5,068 bases of DNA from positions 1-5,068 of the forward strand of contig JAUSIA010000022.1 in assembly GCA_030648225.1 (NCBI GenBank). Reading direction: 5' to 3'. The position numbers were made by a program, and so were the translations under genes. Origin of the DNA: Ignavibacteria bacterium (GTDB lineage: Bacteria > Bacteroidota > Ignavibacteria > Ignavibacteriales > Ignavibacteriaceae). Under the pieces are notes generated by a model. That model did no database searches and was not told the origin of the DNA. It saw only the letters and a list, made by a program, of their open reading frames with translations. Below are positions 1 to 5,068 of this stretch, piece by piece (the first letter of the stretch is position 1; each line of letters starts with the position of its first letter).

Positions 1-699
1 TCAGAAGAATCTTTTGCTGCATTTTTAGGTGAAGATCCAAATGGTACATGGATTTTAACTATCAGTGATGATGCAGATGGTGATGGCGGAACACTGGATT
101 CAGTTTACCTGCATATAACCACAACTGAAGATATTCTTCCGGTTGAATTGACTTCATTCAGTTATCAAATAGTTGATAATGGTGTAAATCTTAATTGGAT
201 AACATCAAGTCAATTAAACAATCAGGGGTTTGAGGTTCAAAGAAATACTGAAAATGGTAATTGGGAAGCCCTTGGATTTGTTGAAGGGCAGGGAACAACA
301 ACTGAAACAAGCCTTTATTCATTTAATGATAAAGATCTTACAAACAACACGACCTATTCTTACAGATTAAAACAAATTGATTTTGATGGCACTTTTAAAT
401 ATTCAAATATTATAGAAGTTAATTTTGAAACAGTTACTTCATATAATTTATCTCAGAACTTTCCTAATCCATTCAACCCGAGAACAAAAATAATCTTTAC
501 AATTCCGGAAGCAGGAATTGTTAAGCTTACCATCCATAATATTATCGGTGAAATAGTTTCTACTTTAGTTAATAAGAAAATGGAAGAAGGAAATCATTCA
601 ATCTTGTTTGATGCTTCATCACTGCCAAGCGGTACATATATCTATCAAATTGAAGTAAATGATTTTATTTCCACAAAAAAGATGATGTTAGTAAAATAG
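1..699 (+). CDS. T9SS-secreted protein, C-terminal part (P-domain end, FN3-like module, type A sorting domain); 5' end outside window
   Basis: The frame is open from base 1 to the TAG at 697-699, giving 232 visible residues; the start lies upstream of the window. Visible residues 1-41 resemble the end of a P/Homo-B (proprotein convertase) domain: GEDPNGTWILTISDDADGD, then GGTLDSVYLHI. Residues about 46-142 begin with LPVELTSF and form the FN3-like beta module that commonly precedes T9SS signals (GFEVQR, YRLKQIDFDG, YSNIIEV). Residues about 149-232 are a T9SS type A sorting domain: NFPNPFNP at 153-160, SGTYIYQI, and a basic end KKMMLVK. By family knowledge the protein crosses the inner membrane by Sec, is exported by T9SS, has its C-terminal signal removed and is released or surface-anchored. 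P domains often accompany subtilisin-like or metalloproteases, so the missing N-terminal part may be a protease, but no catalytic domain is visible. The TTG at 148 is an internal leucine codon, not the start. A strong hairpin follows the stop. Confidence 0.9.
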   Translation, partial: SEESFAAFLGEDPNGTWILTISDDADGDGGTLDSVYLHITTTEDILPVELTSFSYQIVDNGVNLNWITSSQLNNQGFEVQRNTENGNWEALGFVEGQGTTTETSLYSFNDKDLTNNTTYSYRLKQIDFDGTFKYSNIIEVNFETVTSYNLSQNFPNPFNPRTKIIFTIPEAGIVKLTIHNIIGEIVSTLVNKKMEEGNHSILFDASSLPSGTYIYQIEVNDFISTKKMMLVK

Positions 700-707
700 G
701 GCAGCTA

Positions 708-740
708 ACAAACCCAATTCCTTTGAGGAATTGGGTTTGT
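708..740 (+). terminator. Perfect 14-bp hairpin after the T9SS gene, probable terminator
   Basis: Bases 708-721 pair perfectly with 727-740 around a 5-base loop (TTTGA), starting 9 bases after the stop codon of the secreted-protein gene. There is no clean T-run after the stem (CTCTGCAC follows); the only T-rich stretch is inside the 3' arm. It could end transcription or act as a 3' mRNA-protecting structure. The pairing is certain; the function is inferred from position. Confidence 0.7.
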
Positions 741-791
741 CTCTGCACTACAAATTCTGTAATAGCAAGCTTAGATTTATTTTTATCTCAG

Positions 792-828
792 AGAGCTGGT
801 GAGTTGAACTTGCCGGCTTTTTATTTTT
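792..828 (+). terminator. Second hairpin with T-run, probable intrinsic terminator
   Basis: AGCTGG at 794-799 pairs with CCGGCT at 813-818, with one G-T wobble. It can be extended outward by two weak pairs, and a small inner hairpin (AGT 802-804 with ACT 808-810) lies in the loop. The stem runs straight into TTTTTATTTTT (818-828), the classical plus-strand intrinsic terminator arrangement. It lies about 50 bases past the first hairpin and upstream of the HEAT-repeat gene. It may be a back-up terminator, or the end of a short transcript starting between the hairpins; I see no ORF there. Confidence 0.6.
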
Positions 829-863
829 CCGATCACTTAAAGATAAAACCTACCTGTCAATTT

Positions 864-880
864 CTGATACCTTCTATCAG
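864..880. repeat. Short inverted repeat CTGATA-N5-TATCAG upstream of the HEAT-repeat gene
   Basis: CTGATA (864-869) and TATCAG (875-880) are perfect inverted copies separated by CCTTC, centred about 77 bases before the HEAT-repeat start. The size and position suit an operator half-site pair or a small leader hairpin. Six-base arms can occur by chance in AT-rich spacer, and no promoter is clear enough nearby to anchor it. The rest of 829-948 shows nothing else I can support. Confidence 0.3.
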
Positions 881-948
881 TATTCATTAGTAAACTTTTT
901 AATATTAAAATACTTTAGCACCAGGTAAAAAATAAAAAGTGAGCAGAA

Positions 949-1353
949 ATGAAAAATATTTTTATCAGTTTGTTTTTATTAATTATACTTTTTTCAACCA
1001 TTGTTTCAGCAGCAGAATCACCCGGGGTTAAACGAAATACTTCAGATAATACAATTCAATCATTAATGCTCGGTCTTAATTCTGACAACTTTGGATTAAA
1101 AACAGGTTCAGCTTACATGCTTGGTGAATTAAAAGTGACAGACGCTGTTATTCCTTTAATGAGAATGATGAGGAATGATGAGAGTGAACAAGCAAGAATT
1201 GTAGCAGCTCTTGCTTTATATAAGCTTGGAACTCCAATGTCCATTCATGCTTTATTCCAGGCAGCACGTTTTGATGATAACAAAAGAGTCAGAAAAATGT
1301 GTTCGGGATTTTATCTTAATTACATTTCTAAACATAAGGTAACTGAAATTTAG
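949..1353 (+). CDS. Small exported HEAT-repeat protein
   Basis: Complete 134-residue protein, ATG start, TAG at 1351-1353. Residues 1-21 form a clear signal peptide: MKN, a hydrophobic run of about 14 residues (IFISLFLLIILFST), then a small-residue site (VSAAES), so cleavage near residue 21 is likely and the mature protein would be periplasmic or secreted. About two HEAT-like helical repeats follow. Residues 34-75 carry GSAYMLGELKVTDAVIPLMRMM, quoted here only as the core positions 53-74, and residues 78-126 carry ARIVAALALYKLG and a third partial helix pair. HEAT repeats serve as protein-binding scaffolds; there is no catalytic motif. No lipobox cysteine follows the signal; the only cysteine is residue 118. 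The ribosome-binding site is weak (GTGAGCAG about 6 bases ahead), but the signal peptide begins exactly at this ATG, which supports the start. It stands alone between hairpins, so its partner is not shown by context. Confidence 0.8.
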   Translation: MKNIFISLFLLIILFSTIVSAAESPGVKRNTSDNTIQSLMLGLNSDNFGLKTGSAYMLGELKVTDAVIPLMRMMRNDESEQARIVAALALYKLGTPMSIHALFQAARFDDNKRVRKMCSGFYLNYISKHKVTEI

Positions 1354-1375
1354 CATTGTAGAACTCCACCAAACT

Positions 1376-1405
1376 AACGGCTTTACTCTTAGGGGTAAGG
1401 TCGTT
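1376..1405 (+). terminator. Imperfect 13-bp hairpin after the HEAT-repeat gene, possible terminator or leader structure
   Basis: AACGGCTTTACTC (1376-1388) pairs along its whole length with GGGTAAGGTCGTT (1393-1405), leaving a TTAG loop. Three of the 13 pairs are G-T wobbles, so the structure is stronger as plus-strand RNA (G-U allowed) than as DNA. This hints that the plus-strand transcript is what folds. It lies 22 bases after the HEAT-repeat stop. No T-run follows, so termination is uncertain; it could also be part of the untranslated leader of the transporter gene, about 76 bases before its start. Confidence 0.45.
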
Positions 1406-1419
1406 GGTTATTAATAACC
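1406..1419. promoter_or_regulatory. Perfect 14-bp palindrome, candidate operator upstream of the MATE gene
   Basis: GGTTATTAATAACC reads identically on both strands with no spacer. It begins at the base after the preceding hairpin and ends 62 bases before the transporter start. An uninterrupted palindrome of this size suits binding by a dimeric regulator, and efflux genes are often controlled by such repressors. No regulator gene is visible and no promoter is clear, so the role is inference from symmetry and position only. Confidence 0.35.
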
Positions 1420-1481
1420 CCAAATAAATTCTCTCTTTTCTAATTTAGAATTATATTTCCAAACTCAAAATCAAAAAATCA

Positions 1482-2819
1482 GTGAAAGCATTTAAAGAAC
1501 ATATCAGGAATACATTTAATCTTGCTTATCCAATAATAATTGGACAGCTTGGTTTTATTATGATGGGAGTTGTTGACAGTATAATGGTAGGTGAAATAGG
1601 TGCTGTTCCGCTTGCCGGTGCAACTTTGGGGAATAGTCTCTTCATATTGATTTTTATTATAGGCCTTGGTGTTGCGATGTCAGTTACACCGCTGATAGCA
1701 ATTTTAGTAGGTGCACAGAGATTTTCTGAATGCAGCATTTATTTCAGGCAGTCTCTTATAGTTAATTTGTCGCTGGGATTTATTCTAATGTCTATTACAT
1801 TTTTTTGTTCCGATCTTTTTGAATACTTAAATCAACCCCATGATGTTGCTGTGCAGGCTTCTTCTTACACTAAGATAGTGGCATTATCAATTTTGCCGAC
1901 AATGTTATTCCATACATACAAGCAATTTATTGAAGGTTTTTCCATAATGAAACCCGCAATGATAATTGCTATTGTGGCGAACATAATTAATGTCTGTGCT
2001 AATTGGGTTCTTATTTATGGAAATCTTGGCATGCCTGCTTTAGGTTTAGATGGTGCAGGCTGGGCAACTTTCAGTTCAAGAACTTTTATGGTATTAGCAA
2101 TTATGTTATATGTAAAGAACAAAGAATCCTTTAAGAAATATGATGTTAATTTTCATTTCAGGAATATTAATTTCCCTGTTATTAAAAAAATTCTTAAAGT
2201 GGGGTTACCCAGCGGTTTCCAATATTTCTTTGAAGTAGGTGCATTTACATTTGCAGTAATGATGATCGGCTGGCTTGGTACAAATCAGCTTGCCGCTCAT
2301 CAGATTGCAATTAATCTTGCATCAATTACTTTTATGGCTGTTCTTGGCATATCTGCTGCAGGCTCAATCAGAGTTGGTAATGCAGTTGGCAAACGAGATG
2401 TTACTGAAGTAAGAAGAGCAGGATTTGCAGCAATTATGATAGGTGCATCAGTTATGCTTACAGCGGGAGTAATATTTATAACCTTAAATAATTTTCTTCC
2501 CACTTTATATATTGATGATCCGGAAGTTATAGGAATCGCATCTTCTTTATTAATTATCGCCGCATTATTTCAGATGTCCGATGGAATTCAGGGCGTTGGT
2601 ATAGGAGTTTTAAGAGGACTAACTGATGTGAAAATTCCAACACTTATAACTTTTATTGCCTACTGGATTCTTGCTCTTCCTATCGCTTACCTGTTAGGAT
2701 TTACTTTTAACTTTGGTGTTCAAGGAGTTTGGGTAGGCCTTCTCTTAGGTTTAACCGCTTCAGCTGTGATGTTAACAATTCGTTTCAATATTAAAAGTAA
2801 ACATCTCGTGGAATTCTAA
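1482..2819 (+). CDS. MATE-family (NorM-type) multidrug/cation antiporter
   Basis: Complete 445-residue inner-membrane protein, the usual MATE length, with about 12 hydrophobic helices in two six-helix halves (roughly residues 13-211 and 236-436). Family hallmarks include GVVDSIMVG near the start of helix 1, FFEVGAF in helix 7 and SDGIQGVGIGVLRG in the second half. Asp32, Glu251 and Asp367 match, by motif, the cation-coupling Asp36, Glu255 and Asp371 known in Vibrio cholerae NorM. The protein therefore probably exports drugs or other toxic organic cations in exchange for sodium or protons; the substrate cannot be read from sequence. The start is GTG: the frame is closed by a TAG at 1446-1448, the next methionine (residue 27) would remove part of helix 1, and no ATG lies between. 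No Shine-Dalgarno is visible (AAAATCAAAAAATCA precedes). It is apparently transcribed alone and converges with the minus-strand operon. The symbol norM fits only loosely, as bacteria carry several MATE paralogues. Confidence 0.93.
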   Translation: MKAFKEHIRNTFNLAYPIIIGQLGFIMMGVVDSIMVGEIGAVPLAGATLGNSLFILIFIIGLGVAMSVTPLIAILVGAQRFSECSIYFRQSLIVNLSLGFILMSITFFCSDLFEYLNQPHDVAVQASSYTKIVALSILPTMLFHTYKQFIEGFSIMKPAMIIAIVANIINVCANWVLIYGNLGMPALGLDGAGWATFSSRTFMVLAIMLYVKNKESFKKYDVNFHFRNINFPVIKKILKVGLPSGFQYFFEVGAFTFAVMMIGWLGTNQLAAHQIAINLASITFMAVLGISAAGSIRVGNAVGKRDVTEVRRAGFAAIMIGASVMLTAGVIFITLNNFLPTLYIDDPEVIGIASSLLIIAALFQMSDGIQGVGIGVLRGLTDVKIPTLITFIAYWILALPIAYLLGFTFNFGVQGVWVGLLLGLTASAVMLTIRFNIKSKHLVEF

Positions 2820-2846
2820 TTTGTTACCTCCATTATTCCAATTCCA
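2809..2846. terminator. Weak inverted repeat between convergent genes, possible bidirectional terminator
   Basis: TGGAATT (2809-2815) and AATTCCA (2840-2846) are perfect inverted copies around a 24-base loop. They span the stop codon of the transporter and abut the stop of the IF-2B-like gene. The place is right for a shared terminator of convergent genes, but the stem is short and AT-rich, the loop is long and neither strand has a T-run. An alternative pairing with ATTCCA at 2835-2840 also exists. Confidence 0.25.
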
Positions 2847-3638
2847 TCAGTCACTTATCACTTTTGTAATCAGTTCCTTTTCAACAACTTCAAAATAATA
2901 ATTCGTTCTCTTTAATTGTTTATGATTATAATTCCAGATTTCATTCTCATTTCTCTTTTCAGGAATATATTTTTTCTTTTTAGAAAATTTATCTGAAGTT
3001 GATAGTATATAAAATGGCTTCTGGAAATATTTACAAAATATAGCCAGACTTCTGCTTCCTATTTTATTAACAACATCTCCATTTGAAAGAACAATATCTG
3101 CCCCGATTATTGCAGCATCAGCTTTTTCAATTATATTAGATAAGAAAGCATCGGGTGCAATTTCAACTTTTATTTTATTGTTTAATAATTCCTTTACCAT
3201 TATTCTTCCTTCAAGCTGAGGTCTTGATTCGCCAATAGTCACAAAAATTTTTCCTTTCTTGTTTAATCTTTTCAGAATTTCTATTACTGTACTACTGTTG
3301 GAAAGAGTTACTATTTTTTTGTAATTCTTCAGAAAGGTGAGTGAATTCTTAAATAAATTTGAATACCTGTTTTCAATTTCTTCAGTTTGTTCTTTCAGGA
3401 AATCTATAATTTTTGATTTATCATTTTCCTTAATAATCTTTTTAAAATTTTTTGTAAATGCTTGAACAGATGAGAAACTTAATAAATCTTTATTTGCAGA
3501 ATCAATCATCTCCAAAAGAGTTTCTTTATTCTCTGCATTATTTTTACTCCATTTAATCAATTTCAGTAATATTTCAGTAGAACCTGACTTGTTATCAGAG
3601 AGGATTTTATCAAGTTTATTTCTTGCGTATGGATTCAA
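2847..3638 (-). CDS. IF-2B-fold protein (eIF2B alpha/beta/delta, MtnA, R15P isomerase superfamily), catalytic Cys replaced by Ser
   Basis: Complete 263-residue cytoplasmic protein, starting with TTG (3636-3638) and ending with TGA (2847-2849). Residues 1-105 are a helical N-terminal domain, with the family's SGSTEILLK near residue 18. The Rossmann-like half carries IVTLSNSSTV (109-118), ESRPQLEGR (137-145), GAD (179-181), NGDVVNKIGS (186-195) and a C-terminal FEVVEKELIT. These are the conserved blocks of Pfam IF-2B. In the sugar-phosphate isomerases of this superfamily (MtnA, ribose-1,5-bisphosphate isomerase) a Cys in a THC motif and an Asp in GAD act in catalysis. Here the Asp is present (Asp181), but the Cys position reads Ser113 (TLSNSS), more like the eIF2B subunits. 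A phosphosugar- or nucleotide-binding role is likely; isomerase activity is doubtful. The start is supported by the 4-base TTGA overlap with the upstream nuclease gene and by family homology beginning near residue 10; the next Met is residue 44, too late. Confidence 0.82.
   Translation of the reverse strand: MNPYARNKLDKILSDNKSGSTEILLKLIKWSKNNAENKETLLEMIDSANKDLLSFSSVQAFTKNFKKIIKENDKSKIIDFLKEQTEEIENRYSNLFKNSLTFLKNYKKIVTLSNSSTVIEILKRLNKKGKIFVTIGESRPQLEGRIMVKELLNNKIKVEIAPDAFLSNIIEKADAAIIGADIVLSNGDVVNKIGSRSLAIFCKYFQKPFYILSTSDKFSKKKKYIPEKRNENEIWNYNHKQLKRTNYYFEVVEKELITKVISD
3635..3638 (-). other. TTGA stop/start overlap joining the two minus-strand genes
   Basis: Read on the minus strand, TTG (start of the IF-2B-like gene) and TGA (stop of the nuclease gene) share two bases in the string TTGA. 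The downstream frame is open for only 11 codons before a TGA at 3672-3674, and that stretch has no ATG. This overlap is the arrangement expected for ribosome re-initiation, which would also explain the weak TTG start and the poor ribosome-binding site (GAAAG about 9 bases ahead). Confidence 0.65.
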
Positions 3639-5068
3639 CTTAAACTTTCGGCAAAAATATCCGGGGCAAAATCATTTACATCAATTGTAGATTTTGAATC
3701 AGATCCATTCCCCTGTGTTTTATACATACTTACTTTCCTAAAAAATTCTTCTTTATTCAGGTAATCTTTAAGATAAAACACATGTACATTGTTTCTGTTT
3801 TTAACAATCCAGTTAAGAATGATCTTCATTTTTTCAAGATCTTCTTCACTTGGCAACGGTTTGGTGTTGAGCGTTCCTGCATAAAAGTCTTCGATTGCTG
3901 TATCAAAACCATTAGTTCTATTTACCTTGTACTCTTTTATATAAATTTTTCCTTCGGTCATCAGTATATAATCGGAGCCAAATTTTTCTGAGATCTCAAA
4001 AAGAACATTCGCTGAGTTAACAGGTTCTTTTAGAAGTGAAGTCTTATGAGTCTGAGAAAGTACAAGATCAATCAACTGTTTTATCTCACCCGCTTTCTCA
4101 TATTTCTGTCTCTCAGAATAAAATTTCATCTTGGTTAATAACCTGTTGAGGATGTTTTGATTCTTACCATAGAGAAATTCATAAGCTTTATTTAATTCAT
4201 CGTTGTAGAGTTCTGCATCTTTTATTTCGCAAGGAGCAATACATCTTTCAATCTCTGCGAGGAAACATCTTTTATTTTTTAAAAATTCCTGGTTGCTGCA
4301 TTCTCTCAGAGTAAAAGCTTTTTTAATTACTTCATAGATTACTTCAGCTTTCTTTTTGGTAATGAATAAACCGAAGTAATCATTACCATCAAAATCAAAC
4401 CGGTTACAGATTTCAATATCTGGAAATTGATGATTCCTGTTAACTCTAAGAAAATATTTATTGCCATAATGCTTTAATTGAAGATTATGCCTTGGGTTTA
4501 CTATCTTTATTAATTCAGCTTCAGATAAAAGCGCAGTCAATTCCGAATTGGTAATTTCATATTTGATTCTTCGCGTTTGTTTGATAATCCTTTTAGCTTT
4601 TCTTGGAGCAGTTAAAAGAAAATATGATCGGACTCTTTTACTTAAAGACTTTGCTTTACCTATATATATAACTCTTCCTTTGGAATTAAGGAAGTAATAA
4701 ACTCCCGGAGCTTCGGGAAGAGAGTAAACATCCTCTTTAAGATGCTTGCTTATTCTTATCTTTGTTTCTTTCTCTGAAGGAATAACCTGCAGACTTAACA
4801 ATTCCGATAAAGTTTTTACTTCATTTGCTTTCTTAAGCTGCTTTAACATCCTGATTAAAATATGTGCTGTTGCTTCTGCATCCGGTAATGCTCTGTGTGC
4901 ATTAATTAGTTTTACTTTCAGATAATAACTTAAACTGCTGAGCGATCTGCTTCTTAATTCAGGGTAAAGACTTTTGGAAAGCCTTAATGTACAGAGTTGT
5001 GGATTAACCGGCTTTTCTTTCCCAATCATTAAAAATTCTTTGTTAAGAAAGCTGCGGTCGAAAGATAA
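3635..5068 (-). CDS. DnaQ-type exonuclease / UvrC-like GIY-YIG nuclease fusion; 5' end outside window
   Basis: The frame is open from the window edge (base 5068) to TGA at 3635-3637, giving 477 visible residues. The ATG at 5027-5029 is internal, because the 13 codons before it read LSFDRSFLNKEFL, the Exo II region of a DEDDh exonuclease (Asp4). Exo III follows as HRALPDAEAT (His58, Asp63). Exo I with its DxE is outside the window. Residues about 115-200 are a GIY-YIG domain like that of UvrC/Cho: GVY at 122-124, YIG at 135-137, Arg145 in KRVRSYF, and the metal-ligand Glu183 in ALLSEAELIK. Next comes a UvrC-type cysteine cluster, Cys257, Cys268, Cys276 and Cys280, with spacing almost as in E. 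coli UvrC, where it binds an iron-sulfur cluster. A UVR-like helical segment lies at about 312-335 (YEKAGEIKQLI). The last 130 residues are unrecognised and do not look like the UvrC RNase H-like domain. It probably acts in DNA repair, combining 3'-5' trimming with Cho-like single incision. It is co-transcribed with the IF-2B-like gene. Confidence 0.88.
   Translation of the reverse strand, partial: LSFDRSFLNKEFLMIGKEKPVNPQLCTLRLSKSLYPELRSRSLSSLSYYLKVKLINAHRALPDAEATAHILIRMLKQLKKANEVKTLSELLSLQVIPSEKETKIRISKHLKEDVYSLPEAPGVYYFLNSKGRVIYIGKAKSLSKRVRSYFLLTAPRKAKRIIKQTRRIKYEITNSELTALLSEAELIKIVNPRHNLQLKHYGNKYFLRVNRNHQFPDIEICNRFDFDGNDYFGLFITKKKAEVIYEVIKKAFTLRECSNQEFLKNKRCFLAEIERCIAPCEIKDAELYNDELNKAYEFLYGKNQNILNRLLTKMKFYSERQKYEKAGEIKQLIDLVLSQTHKTSLLKEPVNSANVLFEISEKFGSDYILMTEGKIYIKEYKVNRTNGFDTAIEDFYAGTLNTKPLPSEEDLEKMKIILNWIVKNRNNVHVFYLKDYLNKEEFFRKVSMYKTQGNGSDSKSTIDVNDFAPDIFAESLS

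Noticed and set aside
148..150. TTG as the start of the T9SS protein
   Set aside because: The frame is open to base 1 and the upstream residues read as a P-domain end, so this codon is an internal leucine.
911..918. TACTTTAG as a Bacteroidota -7 element (TAnnTTTG) upstream of the HEAT-repeat gene
   Set aside because: One mismatch, and no TTTG-like -33 element at the right distance; such matches are common in AT-rich spacer.
1427..1452. AATTCT / AGAATT inverted repeat just upstream of the transporter gene
   Set aside because: Only six AT-rich pairs with a 14-base loop, likely chance in this composition.
1526..1738. Minus-strand open frame of 70 codons inside the transporter gene
   Set aside because: Low-complexity antisense shadow of a clear MATE coding sequence, with no recognisable motif.
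2300..2503. Minus-strand open frame of 67 codons inside the transporter gene
   Set aside because: Antisense shadow; residues rich in A, I, P and T mirror the hydrophobic codons on the other strand.
3782..3991. Plus-strand open frame of 69 codons inside the nuclease gene
   Set aside because: Antisense to the well-supported nuclease coding sequence and without any family signal.
5027..5029. ATG as the start of the exonuclease/GIY-YIG protein
   Set aside because: The frame stays open to the window edge and the 13 codons before it form the conserved Exo II region, so the gene is simply cut by the edge.
3635..5068. Annotation of the nuclease as ordinary UvrC
   Set aside because: It has an N-terminal DEDDh exonuclease part and no recognisable RNase H-like second nuclease domain at the C-terminus.

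Overview
The window looks like a piece of chromosome from an AT-rich member of the Bacteroidota/Ignavibacteria group. The best evidence is the first gene. It ends in a type IX secretion (T9SS) type A sorting domain of the NFPNPFNP / SGTYIYQI / KKMMLVK style, preceded by a module opening with LPVELTSF. This combination is typical of Ignavibacteria and relatives. Weak or absent Shine-Dalgarno sequences and two non-ATG starts (GTG and TTG) fit the same group. Lineage is inferred from protein style only; there is no rRNA or tRNA in the window.

Layout, left to right. Bases 1-699 (+) are the 3' end of a large secreted protein: tail of a P/proprotein-convertase domain, an FN3-like module, then the T9SS signal. 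Bases 700-948 hold no gene but contain two terminator-like hairpins (a perfect 14-bp stem, then a GC stem followed by a T-run) and a small inverted repeat. Bases 949-1353 (+) encode a small exported HEAT-repeat protein. Bases 1354-1481 contain a long imperfect hairpin directly abutting a perfect 14-bp palindrome. Bases 1482-2819 (+) encode a complete NorM-type MATE efflux transporter with a GTG start. The next two genes run on the opposite strand and converge on the transporter with a 27-bp gap. The downstream one (2847-3638) is an IF-2B-fold protein (eIF2B alpha/beta/delta, MtnA and ribose-1,5-bisphosphate isomerase superfamily). The upstream one (3635 to beyond 5068) is a DnaQ-type exonuclease fused to a UvrC/Cho-like GIY-YIG endonuclease.

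The two minus-strand genes overlap by four bases (TTGA), so they are almost certainly one operon and probably translationally coupled. This is the most interesting part of the window. A fused exonuclease/structure-nuclease that keeps a UvrC-type four-cysteine cluster but appears to lack the UvrC RNase H-like half is coupled to an IF-2B paralogue. That paralogue has serine where the isomerases carry their catalytic cysteine, but retains the aspartate. The plus-strand genes look like separate units, divided by hairpins, with no evident functional link to each other.

I found no convincing mobile element, CRISPR array, RNA gene or complete novel system. Both genes at the window edges are truncated by the edge, not broken.
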